From assembly GCF_042767895.1 (NCBI RefSeq), contig NC_091567.1:29021590-29041589 (forward strand): 20,000 bases of DNA, in the 5' to 3' direction. Made by a program: the position numbers and the translations under genes. This document shows positions 1 to 10,135 of the stretch, in pieces. The notes beneath the pieces are model-generated. The model did no database searches. It saw only the letters and a program-made list of their open reading frames with translations, and had not been told where the DNA came from. The DNA is from Penaeus vannamei. Lineage: Eukaryota > Arthropoda > Malacostraca > Decapoda > Penaeidae. Position 1 is the stretch's first letter, and every line of letters starts with the position of its first letter.

Positions 1-58
1 ACTATATACCTTTTCAAATCTAATCTACATAATTTCTTACTCAAAATATAAAACAAAT

Positions 59-208
59 ATGGAGGTGTTTATGAATATGAGTATTTGGGAGAATTATTCA
101 AAGATTAAGGGTTACACTTTCGCATCATTGAACACAATATTCAACCGTATTGCTTCCAAAGCGAGACAATTCTTTGGTTTACCTCCATTTCACAACCAAT
201 ATTGTTAA
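59..208 (+). CDS. Short ORF of 49 codons, unrecognised, probably chance
   Basis: An ATG at 59-61 sits in a good animal initiation context, with A at -3 and G at +4. The frame stays open for 49 codons to TAA at 206-208. Two further in-frame ATGs follow at 71 and 77. The peptide has mixed composition with aromatic and basic residues (ends GLPPFHNQYC), unlike the repeat-encoded ORFs of this window. I recognise no domain, signal peptide or membrane segment. No promoter or splice evidence was seen, and ORFs of this size are common by chance in AT-rich DNA. It could be a fragment of a longer exon whose neighbours lie outside the window. Confidence 0.12.
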   Translation: MEVFMNMSIWENYSKIKGYTFASLNTIFNRIASKARQFFGLPPFHNQYC

Positions 209-228
209 GAGAATTTCCCATAACAGCA

Positions 229-258
229 CTTTTCTTTTGCAAACATGCAAAAGAAAAG
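229..258. repeat. Perfect 13-bp inverted repeat (hairpin)
   Basis: The arm CTTTTCTTTTGCA at 229-241 is exactly complementary to TGCAAAAGAAAAG at 246-258, with a 4-base loop (AACA). There is no T-run immediately after it, so it does not look like a Pol III terminator. It could be part of a small inverted-repeat element or a chance palindrome in Y/R-biased DNA. Confidence 0.8.
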
Positions 259-377
259 GCGAAATTCATTGAATTCATATCATTCAAACGCTAAAACAGA
301 TGTGGCCTTTGCTGTTTTTTTTTTGTTTTTTTTTTAACTACTGATGGTCGGCAGATTTCCCTCTCCCCCACCCCCAC

Positions 378-470
<93 letters not shown>
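378..470. repeat. (CT)n microsatellite
   Basis: About 93 bp of nearly pure CT dinucleotide repeat, with two GTCTC interruptions near 396 and 426. It is preceded by a C-rich run (CCCCCACCCCCACC) at 364-377. Both strands give long low-complexity ORFs (LSLS on plus, RERE on minus) that I do not treat as genes. Confidence 0.97.
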
Positions 471-473
<3 letters not shown>

Positions 474-859
474 ACAAGCATCCCTTAACAAGAGAGAAGG
501 TAACTTCTTCCCTCCGCCAGCCTATGCGACAGCCTTGGGCCTGGTGGCAACAGGGCATAGGTTTCAGATTTCCCTCAGATTTCAGTTGCACAGCTCTTTA
601 TGTCTGGTGCCGTTCGGTGCCACTGATCAAACGGTATAGTTAGCGGGACGCGAACAAAGGAAGGATTCTTGGAGTCAATTGAAATCAATCTTTTGAGAAA
701 AGGGCACGGCTGTTCAGCAAGGAGCAACTATCCATAAGAGTATGATGATTTATCCTCTAGTTAATCCATTATCAATTGATTTTACAAAAATATTAAGTCA
801 CTACAACAATTGGGCCTGTCGATACCGGAGAGGCGAAGGTAATATAGAAAATTACCCTA
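471..859. other. Mixed-composition spacer, no recognised gene
   Basis: This stretch has higher complexity than its surroundings and no second copy in the window. A local inverted motif GGTGCC/CGGTGCC lies near 608-621, and a GC-richer patch covers about 515-660. I see no domain, tRNA fold or repeat-family signature. It separates the first (CT)n tract from the (ATCT)n field that opens module X. Confidence 0.5.
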
Positions 860-1426
860 CCTATCTCTCTTTTTTTTATTTGTCTTTATCTATCTATTTG
901 TCTTTATCTATCTATTCATCTCTATCTATATATCTATATTTATATGGCTATTAATCTCTTATATATCTATGTTTATCTATTTCCATTTATCTGTTTCACT
1001 ATATCTATTTGTCCATATCTGTCGATTTACCGATATCTATTTGTCTATATATATTTATTTATCTGTGATCTACCCATTTCTCTACACTTTTCAAGTTCTC
1101 TACATCGATTCATCTATATATATCTATTTGTCTATATTTATCGATTATCTATAGCTATCTATTTTTCTATATCGATTATCTATATCTATCTGTCTATAGC
1201 CATCGATTTATCTATATCTATCGATTTATCTATCAACTTATATCTATCTATTTGTCTATGTATATATTTGTATATCTATTTATCTAATATATATATATAC
1301 ATTTATCTATTTATCTATCCCTCATTATGTCTATATCTATTCATCTATATCTTTCTATCTTTATCTATCTATTTGTCTATTTTTTTCATCTTTATCATCT
1401 TTTTATCTTTATCTATCTATGTCAGA
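860..1426. repeat. Degenerate (ATCT)n field, module X copy 1
   Basis: More than 550 bp of decayed tetranucleotide repeat of the ATCT/TATC type, mixed with ATCG, ATTT and ATGT variants. It is not only simple repeat. A non-repetitive stretch at about 1050-1085, reading roughly ATTTATCTGTGATCTAC, recurs in the second field at about 15747-15784. The two fields are therefore copies of one ancestral segment. The long plus-strand ORFs here (YLSIYLSI) are products of the repeat. Confidence 0.9.
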
Positions 1427-1474
1427 CAACAAAGCATAATGTAAAGGTAAAAAAAAAAAAGAAAAGAAAAAAAA

Positions 1475-1736
<262 letters not shown>

Positions 1737-2507
1737 TTGATCAACTCCACAAACAGTGAAATGATAAGTATAAGAAGATGGATGACTCTAAATAGGCTTA
1801 CCCTGAATGTCGACAAGACACATTATATAATTTTTCATAGGAATAAAGACATGCCTCCTGTTATACCTCATGTCAATGTCGCAAATGTCCCAATCAAAAG
1901 GGTTTTTCATACTAAGTTCCTTGGGATTCACATTGATTCTCAATTAAATTGGAAATCTCACATAGGCAATGTAGTCTCTAAACTAAATAAACTTTGTGGA
2001 CTTCTTCATCAATTGCGCAAAACATTACCCTTGAAAGCCTTACAGCAATTATATTACACACTGGTTTACCCACATTTTATTTATGGGCAAACTATTTGGG
2101 GAGCTACATGCTCTACCTCACTTAAACCTTTACATATAACTCAAAAAAGAATTGTGCGTAGCATCTTAGGTCTTAGAAGAAATGATCACACCCACGAAGC
2201 CTTCCTAAATCTTAGAATTCTAAAAATCAAGGAAATTAATACTTACTGCTGTGCACTCTTTGTTTTTAAAAGCCTAAATTCCCAAAGCAATGACATGTTT
2301 CACCACAGAACTAACGACAGATATCCCCTAAGAGGTAATGATATGCTAGATGTTCCATTCATGCAGTCTGATCAATCTAAATCATGTATACTATATCATG
2401 GACCAACTCTCTAGAATGCTCTTCCTGATGATGTACGTAGCTGTGCTACTTTGTCAACCTTTAAACGATCACTGAAATGTTTTTTGTTGTCACGGTATAT
2501 CATATAA
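1737..2507 (+). pseudogene. Reverse transcriptase C-terminal fragment, one nonsense mutation
   Basis: The frame encodes the end of a non-LTR reverse transcriptase: NRLTLNVDKTHYIIF (the region after the catalytic box), TKFLGIHIDSQLNWKSHI (primer-grip/thumb), a thumb region with LYYTLVYPHFIYGQTIWG, and QKRIVRSILGLRRNDHT. An in-frame TAG at 2412-2414 follows GPTL. The family normally has W there (GPxLWNxLP), so a TGG to TAG change explains it. Reading on gives NALPDDVRS, then a stretch resembling the usual FKRSLK tail, ending at TAA 2505-2507. No frameshift is visible. The frame opens directly after (CT)n, so the listed start is only the insertion junction, not an initiator. Clade is probably jockey/CR1-like; I cannot fix it without alignment. 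Confidence 0.85.
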
Positions 2508-3002
2508 TATTTAACTGTACTTCATTTATATTATATTTTTCTATTATTTGCCCTTGCATCTTTGTATTCTCTCCCATACTGTAATTATTTGTGTAATTAT
2601 GTATATATTTGTGTATGTCTGTGTGTGGAGGTATGTATATGTATATTTGTATGTATATGTTCATGTTTATATATGAGTATGTATATGTGTATGCCTATGT
2701 AGGTATGCGTGTATATTTATATTTATACATATAATGTATGTCTTATGCTATTCTGCCTGTAATTTCCTTTAATATCATTATGTATAATGTCATACAGTAT
2801 TAATATAATTAGTTTACTTATTTAAATACATTATGTCCTGATTTATCTTCCTAGTTTTTAATGTTTAATAGTTCAAGGGGCCTTCCTAAGGGAGTTTCAC
2901 TCCTGGAGGGCTCTGCCATACCACTAGTGTAATATGCTGTATTTTTGTTGATGTATTGTATTTGGCTAAATAAATTATTTGATTCTGATTCTGATTCTGA
3001 TT

Positions 3003-3004
<2 letters not shown>
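1737..3004 (+). mobile_element. 5'-truncated non-LTR retrotransposon (LINE)
   Basis: A LINE remnant of about 1.27 kb inserted between the (CT)n and (GT)n tracts of module X copy 1. It starts abruptly inside the reverse transcriptase domain, downstream of where the catalytic FADD/YADD box would lie. This 5' truncation is typical of target-primed reverse transcription. The decayed RT C-terminus covers 1737-2507. An AT-rich 3' UTR follows, including a GTATGTATAT-like field at 2590-2740. Near the 3' end is a small stem-loop (GGGAG 2890-2894 with CTCCT 2900-2904). The element ends in AATAAATTATTT and four copies of GATTCT (2981-3004), a 3' microsatellite tail of a kind seen in jockey/CR1-type LINEs. 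A target duplication cannot be resolved because the target is CT/GT repeat. Copy 2 of the module keeps the empty site. Confidence 0.85.
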
Positions 3005-3006
<2 letters not shown>

Positions 3007-3039
<33 letters not shown>

Positions 3040-3044
3040 TGTGT
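3007..3044. repeat. (GT)n microsatellite, right of the LINE insertion
   Basis: About 15 perfect GT units followed by TTGTGTGT. It corresponds to the (GT)n tract at 16419-16471 of module X copy 2, where it is joined directly to (CT)n. Confidence 0.93.
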
Positions 3045-3208
3045 ACATGCATGAATGGCGAAACACACTAAGGAATGGAGATAAGAGGATGGAAACATGA
3101 TCAACGGAAAGAGGGAAAAGCAGAAATGAACGGTAACAATCATGATAACAATAATGACAATAGCGGTAATAATCGTAATAGCAGTGATGGTGGTAATGAT
3201 GACTGAAA
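3045..3208. repeat. Module X linker, copy 1 (diverged)
   Basis: Begins ACATGCATGAATGGCGAAACACACTA and continues through AT-rich sequence with ATGATAACAATAATG-like trinucleotide drift. It aligns with 16475-16650 (for example AAACACACTAAGGAATGGAG in both) but with many substitutions and indels. The cores on either side are nearly identical, so the contrast in divergence is notable. Confidence 0.8.
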
Positions 3209-3452
3209 AATCGGAAATATGCCAGGCGTAAGGTCAAGAGAGGAGCGACGGCAAACACACGTGAGGTGAAGTGACACGGAAGAGGCGAGCGAAGGGAAGG
3301 AGACAGACAGAGCCTAAGGCACTGGCAGTGTCTGTGTCGGTTGCGACGACCAAGCAAGCACAGCAAGACAAGACCTTAGATGGAGTAAGGAATATGCAGA
3401 GGAAAATAAAGGATTTGATCGCAGAAAGAACAATGAATTTTATATGTATATA
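3209..3452. repeat. 244-bp core element, copy 1
   Basis: These 244 bp match 17129-17372 at a constant offset of 13920, with a single difference (T at 3229, C at 17149). Similarity stops sharply at both ends: upstream ACTGAAA against ACTTGGT, downstream TATATGTG against CTAAAGCG. The plus strand has an open stretch from 3265 rich in K, R and Q (includes KDLIAERTMNF) but no ATG until codon 44 of the frame, so coding is not supported. The sequence is GC-richer than its surroundings. It could be a young dispersed element, a conserved exon or regulatory fragment, or a gene-converted patch. Confidence 0.85.
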
Positions 3453-3909
3453 TATATGTGTGTATATGGGAGATCAGTCTTGCTTCAACAAATTTTAGAA
3501 GTAGAATGCAATCACCTCAGATGTTAAAAAAGGAAGAGAAAAATATCTTATTTTGCTTGTTTGTTTCATTGGGACAGCGTGGTGTGCCCCCTCAATGCCC
3601 GTTGCTGTGCCAATATCTGTAACATTACTTCCTAATTTTATCAAATAAATGCCATATGGTATTTTTTACTTAATCTGTTGTGTGTACTTTTTCCTTACAA
3701 AATCGCTTTAAAATAAACCTGAATTTCATCATAAATTTCTTATAATTTCCTGTTGAAGGAACAGTTTTTACACAACCGCAGTACGCTTTCGAAAATAAAT
3801 ATAAATATGCAACTTCTGTATGTAGCTATGAAATTACATACTTTCGCAGTATCTTTAAAAGAATACTCGTTTTGAAAATCTTCGAATGAAATATATGGTA
3901 TATCAAATA

Positions 3910-4017
<108 letters not shown>

Positions 4018-4674
4018 AATATATATATATACATACAGCTGAAAAATATTTTCACGAGAAGAGAGAATAAAATAAAGTGTAACCAAGAATTACATCATAT
4101 CTTACGGTACAAAACAAGATATCTGGGTAGCACAGGATCCAGCTGTCACAATGCAATAGTAGTAGTATTTCACTCCTTGACAGCTGCACTGTCTGGTTTG
4201 TCTTTGTATTTTTATTTTATTACGGACTATAAGTAGCATTCATTTATTTCATGACACTGTGGACTACAGTAACACTAGACCTTTCCAAATATATAGGTAA
4301 TTATCAAGCTACTATATAAAACAAAAAACAAACAAACAAACAAACAAAACTATTCTGAAGTAGGCAAAGTGGAATGAAGATAACACTTAAGCAAAATAAT
4401 AAAACAAAATCTGGTTCTCTTTCTTTTGCCTCCTTGATTCCTTCCACCTTCTCTACTCGCCTCCTCCCATTCTTTGCTTCTCGTATCACTAATACAGTCA
4501 TGGGATTATGAGACGATTAGCAGCAAAATTGTGAAAACGCGCATAAGCACTAACAAACAACAACAAAAAGAAACAATAAAATCAATAAAAAAATAAAGAA
4601 TATCCTCCAATTTCTTCATACTCCTCATTGTAAACACCGGAGAAAAAGACAGAAACAAAGTAGAAAGATACATG

Positions 4675-4801
4675 GAACCGAAGATAAGTAGATAGAGATG
4701 CAAACAGAAATTCATGCATAAAAACTTATTTTGATGGTATCCGTCGGGAATTGAACCCGAGTCTGTCGCGTAGGAGGCGACCGTGCTATCCACTACACCA
4801 C
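4675..4801 (-). mobile_element. tRNA-derived short element (SINE-like), in Y copy A
   Basis: On the minus strand the tRNA-like head folds at 4737-4807: D stem GTGT/GCAC, anticodon stem GTCGC/GCGAC with loop CTCCTAC (anticodon CCT), and T stem TCGGG/CCCGA with loop TTCAATT. The A box TGGTGTAGTGG matches consensus fully. A short unrelated tail of about 60 bp follows (TTATGCATGAATTTCTGTTTGCATCTCTATC in fragments). The first six acceptor bases come from flanking DNA. The flanking direct repeat is eroded here (AGAAAGATACATG at 4662-4674 against GGAATCATG at 4802-4810). tRNA-Arg(CCT) would be the naive call, but the body resembles tRNA-Asp/Glu more, so parentage is open. Confidence 0.75.
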
Positions 4802-5510
4802 GGAATCATGTAAATCTTATATGTTACTGTAATTATATTATAGATTTTACGAGAACACTTGCATTACATTTGAGTATGTGATGTTATATACATTTACGTA
4901 TGTGTATGTGTACTTTCACCAAAAGAGAAAAATGTATTAAACATTATTGTATACCTATCATTGCACTGAAGTATGTCAAATCAAATGAAGTTATCAACCT
5001 CTTTAAATACCTCTTTCCTTGGCTCCTTCAAAAACCTGCTTTCCTAAAATATCTATCTACCTTCTTATCTCAACTAAGCAAAGATAAAGAGATATTCTGA
5101 AAAAGAGAAGCAGTAGTTTTTTTTCTTTTCTTTTCTTTTCTTTTTAGCATGCCTATTGCTGTTACAATTATCGTTTTTATCAATACTCTTCACAGACTTC
5201 CAAAACGACAATAGCATTAGAATAAGTACTTCGAAATTACCAGTGAACCATATAGTTTATTTACAGGTGTTACCACTCTCGTTTGCAAGTCTATATTTAT
5301 TTGTGGTTAAAAGAATCAGTAGTAATAATATCATTCTATCGCTTGATCAGAAATAACATTTATTTTCATTACATACATATCTATTGAAGTTATATCATTG
5401 CATTCGTTCATCCCTTTTATGTTTTGAAAAAAAATCCCACTTTTACACTATTCGTCTCAGTGATTTCATCTTTCTCATGTCTATAGAACTGCACTCGTTC
5501 ATCTCATGCC

Positions 5511-7050
<1,540 letters not shown>

Positions 7051-7204
7051 CAGCTGAACAAACAGAAAGTAGCGAGTTGGGGAGAAATGCCATGTGTATT
7101 AGAAAACTATAGTGTGCATTTCACGTATTCAGCAGCAATCACTGGCGATAACTAGCTATTTTGACTCTTGTATAATAATCAGTCTAACATTCAACTAATG
7201 GTTG

Positions 7205-8410
7205 GTTGTCAAGGAATATGCACGAGATGAACGAATGCAGTTATATAGACTCGTGAGAATATGAAATCAGTGAGATGAATAGTGTAATAGAGGGATTTAT
7301 TTTAAACATTCATGGGGTGAAGGAATGCAATTATGTAAATTTGATAAATATGAAATAAATATATATTAGTGATCAAGGGATATCCTAATAACATTATTGC
7401 TGACTCTCTTAATCACAAATTTCAACAAATAAATGTAGACTTACAAACGAAATTGGTAACACCTGTAAATCAACTAAATGGTTCACTGGTAATTTCGAAA
7501 TACGTATTTTAATGGTATTGTCGATTTGGAAGTCTGTGAAGAGAATTGATAATAACGATAATGGACAGCAGTAGGTATGCCAACAAAATGAGTTCAAAAA
7601 GGAAAGAAAAAAAGATAGTGCTCAATATTTTTTTTCTATGATTTATTTTTACCTTAATGCTTAATTGAGATAAGAAGGAAGATAAGTAGTTTGTTTTTCC
7701 TTTTTACTGGATATTTTAGGAAAGTAGGTTTTTCAAGGAGCCAAGAAAAGATGTATTTAAAAAGGTTGGTAACTTCATTTGTTTTCTTTAAAGACTACTT
7801 TCTGTCTTTTTCTCCGGTGTTTACAATGAGTATGAAGAAATTGGAGGGTTTGATTTTGTATTTCTTTTTGTTGTTGTTAGTTCGCTAGTTAGTCCTCTCA
7901 TACTCATTTGACTGTATTTGTGACATGAGAAGCAAAGAACGGGAGGAAGACCAAGGGGACGAACAAGTGATGAAGAGAAAGAAATAAAAATCAAGACGGA
8001 GTAAACTAGGTGCACAGAAGGAAAGAGGCAAAAGAAGAAGCAAATTTTGTTCCATTATCTTGCTGTGTTATCTTCGTTCCACTTTGCCTACTTCACCCAT
8101 GAGATACGATTTCACAGAAGAATTATTTTTTTATAGTAGCTTGATAATTACCTACATAATTTGTTTTGTTGTCACTGTAGTTCAGAGTGCCATGAAATAA
8201 ATAAATTCTACTTATATGAAATAAAAATGCAAAGTAGACAAACCAGACAGTACAGCTACCAAGGTGTGAAATACTACTACTATTGCATTGTGAAAGCTGG
8301 ATCCTGTGCTAACCACATATCTTCTATTTTGTACCGTATGAGATGTAATTCTTGTTTACACTACATTGTATTCTCTCTTCTCATGAAACTATTTTTTCAG
8401 CCATATGTGT
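7205..8410 (+). repeat. Module Y copy C, tRNA-like element deleted
   Basis: Carries the Y left part (from GCACGAGATGAACGAATGCAG at 7209, the complement of the end of copy A) and the Y body to about 8400, but no tRNA-like element. The sequence goes from GGTTGGTAACTTCATTTG (7763-7780) through a short unclear stretch to TTTCTGTCTTTTTCTCCGG (7799-7817). In copy D the same two landmarks are separated by roughly 300 bp containing the element. Because Y sequence upstream of the element is missing too, this is a deletion rather than an empty pre-insertion site. A local near-tandem unit (GATGAACGAATGC and GGTGAAGGAATGC, about 100 bp apart) lies at 7214-7350. Confidence 0.7.
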
Positions 8411-9005
8411 GTATACACTCCTCTTGTTCATTTTCTCCCTCTATCACTTACCCCTTCTCCTTCTTTCTCTTTCTCACTTTTCTCCCTTTCCTCCTATATC
8501 TCCCCTTTACCCGTTCTCCTTCCCTCTCCTCCTCTCTCTTCCTCGCCCCCTCCTTTTCCTCCTTTCTCTTCTCTTCCTTACTCCTCTTCTCGCTCTCCTC
8601 CGTATTCCTCTTCTTCCGTTTCGTACCTCACTTCTCTCCTCCCTTCTTTCTACTCATTCTCATGTTCTTCTCCCTCCCTCTATTCCTTTCTCCACGTGTT
8701 CCCTTCCTACCATTCCCACAACTTGGATGGAGATGGAGATTTCAGATGCAAAGCTTTTAGTATATTTTCGTCTATCCCAATTACTATTATCGCTATTGCT
8801 ATCTTTTTACTATTTCCTTTATTCTTCTCACCACTGTTAGTGCAATAAACGTTATTCATTATTTTAAGTTTTAGCGTGTTTATTTTTATCGTATCTTCTC
8901 TTTTCATCAATTATTGTTATTTTCGTTTTTCTCTCACCTCTATATCTTTCTTTTCTTGAAAGTAAACTGAGTTTTCTCTACAAACATTTACAAGCAAGCA
9001 GTTGT

Positions 9006-9062
<57 letters not shown>

Positions 9063-9440
9063 TTTGTTTATCAGCTTAGTGTTATCATCATCAAATGAGT
9101 GTTGCTTTTCATCACATGCATTTATGTCCGAATGCATTACGCACGCACATGCACAAGAGATACGAACTAAGCATATTCGAATGATGATTACATCGCAAAA
9201 CGAAGATATTTTGCAATTTATTATCCCCAGATGATTTCGAAATTCTTTCGATTCCTCCTCTTCCAGGGGAAAGAGGAGACGGGGAATGGAAAGGGGAAAG
9301 GGGAAGAGAGAGGAGCGAAAGAAAGGAGATAAAGTACGATGAAGAGGAATTAAAAGAAAGGAGGGAAGGAAAAGAAGAACTGAGAGAGAGAAGGGAGACG
9401 TGAAGAGAAAATAAGAAAAAAGGGTAAGGAAGTATATCTA
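8411..9440. repeat. Composite pyrimidine/purine block, tandem unit 1
   Basis: Order: a polypyrimidine tract at about 8420-8710, then ACTTGGATGGAGATGGAGATTTCAGATG, then an AT-rich stretch with (CT)n at 9007-9056, then CATTACGCACGCACATGC, then a strand switch to polypurine at 9265-9430. The switch point is a near-perfect hairpin (TCCTCTTCC 9256-9264 with GGAAAGAGGA 9268-9277). The same order recurs at 10136-11085. Long plus-strand ORFs at 8161-8848 are pyrimidine-tract translations (SPSLSS, FLLFS) in several frames at once and are not genes. Confidence 0.75.
9007..9056. repeat. (CT)n microsatellite
   Basis: About 25 perfect CT units after CAAGCAAGCAGTTGTG. The duplicate at 10649-10713 after the same leader is shorter and interrupted (CACTCTCTATCATC, CCCTCTCCCCC). 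Confidence 0.95.
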
Positions 9441-9480
9441 CAATATATTTTTAATAAAATTCATTATTATTATATGTTCT

Positions 9481-9605
9481 GTGGTGTAGTGGTTAGCACG
9501 GTCGCCTCCTACGCGACAGACTCGGGTTCAATCCCCGACGGATACAATGAATCTGCTTTTATGCATGAATTTCTGTTTGCATCTCTGTCTATTAACCTTT
9601 CGCTC
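9481..9605 (+). mobile_element. tRNA-derived short element (SINE-like), in Y copy E
   Basis: A box TGGTGTAGTGG at 9482-9492 (full match), anticodon arm GTCGC-CTCCTAC-GCGAC at 9501-9517, T arm at 9522-9538 and B box GGTTCAATCCC at 9525-9535 (two mismatches). The acceptor stem pairs only partly (bases 9475-9481 with 9539-9545, three mismatches), because its 5' strand lies in flanking DNA. The flanking direct repeat is eroded but visible: TATATGTTCT at 9471-9480 against CATATATCTTTCT at 9606-9618. A tRNA search would probably report this as an Arg(CCT) gene or pseudogene; the tail, the flanks and the other copies argue for a SINE-like element. Confidence 0.75.
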
Positions 9606-10135
9606 CATATATCTTTCTGTCTTTTTTCGGTGTTTACACTGAGTATTAAGAAATTGGAGGGTTTGATTTTGTATTTCTTTTTGTTGTTAGTTCGCTAGTT
9701 AGTCCTCTCATACTCATTTGACTGTATATGTGACATGAGAAGCAAAGAACGGGAGGAAGACGAAGGGGACGAACAAGTGATGAAGAGAAAGAAATAAAAA
9801 TCAAGACGGAGTAAACTAGGTGGAAAGAAGGAAAGAGGCAAAAGAAGAAGCTTGATAATTACCTATATAATTTGAAAGGTTTGTTGTCACTGTAGTTCAC
9901 AGTGTCATGAACTAAATAAATGATACTTATGGTCCCTAATGAACTAAAAATGCAAAGTAGACAAACCAGACAGCACAGCTGCCAAGGAGTGAAATACTAC
10001 TACTATTGCATTGTGACAGCTGGATCCTGTGCTAAACTTATATCTTCTCTTTCGTACCGTATGGGAAGCTGTAATTCTTGTTTACACTTTTTATTCTCTC
10101 TTCTCATGAAACTTTTTTTTCATATATATGTGTGT
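9481..10135 (+). repeat. Module Y copy E (partial, with 99-bp internal deletion)
   Basis: Runs from the tRNA-like element through the Y body to about 10135, where the composite block begins, as in copy C. Compared with copy C it lacks the counterpart of 8042-8140. The deletion joins two AGC triplets (8039-8041 and 8138-8140 in copy C), giving GAAGAAGCTTGATAATT at 9845-9861. Body landmarks include GCAAAGTAGACAAACCAGACA at 9951 and AGCTGGATCCTGTGC at 10018. Confidence 0.75.

Larger units (their letters stand above)
1..343. other. AT-rich single-copy-looking interval, no recognised gene
   Basis: This interval has no match to the X, Y or Z repeat modules found elsewhere in the window. It contains a short ORF at 59-208 and a perfect hairpin at 229-258, both listed separately, and ends in T-rich runs at 314-337. 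No splice-site series, domain or RNA gene was recognised. It may be the edge of a repeat whose other copies lie outside the window. Confidence 0.5.

Noticed and set aside
61..73. GGAGGTGTTTATG resembling a bacterial ribosome binding site and start
   Set aside because: The window is plainly eukaryotic and the frame ends after 45 codons; the match to a Shine-Dalgarno sequence is coincidental.
344..643. ORFs with LSLSLS or RERERE runs at (CT)n tracts (also 1475-1816 and 16137-16501)
   Set aside because: Repeat-encoded low-complexity peptides with no flanking domain; both strands are open at once.
3271..3498. Basic 61-75 codon ORF conserved in both 244-bp cores
   Set aside because: The frame begins at GTG, not ATG, and its conservation equals that of the whole 244 bp, with only two copies and one substitution, so there is no synonymous signal. 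Kept as an unexplained core, not as a CDS.
8161..8848. Overlapping serine/leucine/phenylalanine-rich ORFs, also at 9920-10544, 17748-18175 and 18722-19460
   Set aside because: Polypyrimidine or polypurine tracts give stop-free frames on several frames simultaneously. Hydrophobic runs mimic membrane proteins but follow base composition; frames differ between duplicate copies.
9475..9545. Functional tRNA-Arg(CCT) gene
   Set aside because: The acceptor stem has three mismatches here, its 5' strand lies in flanking or target-duplicated DNA, and the unit recurs with a shared tail inside module Y. SINE-like origin is the better reading.
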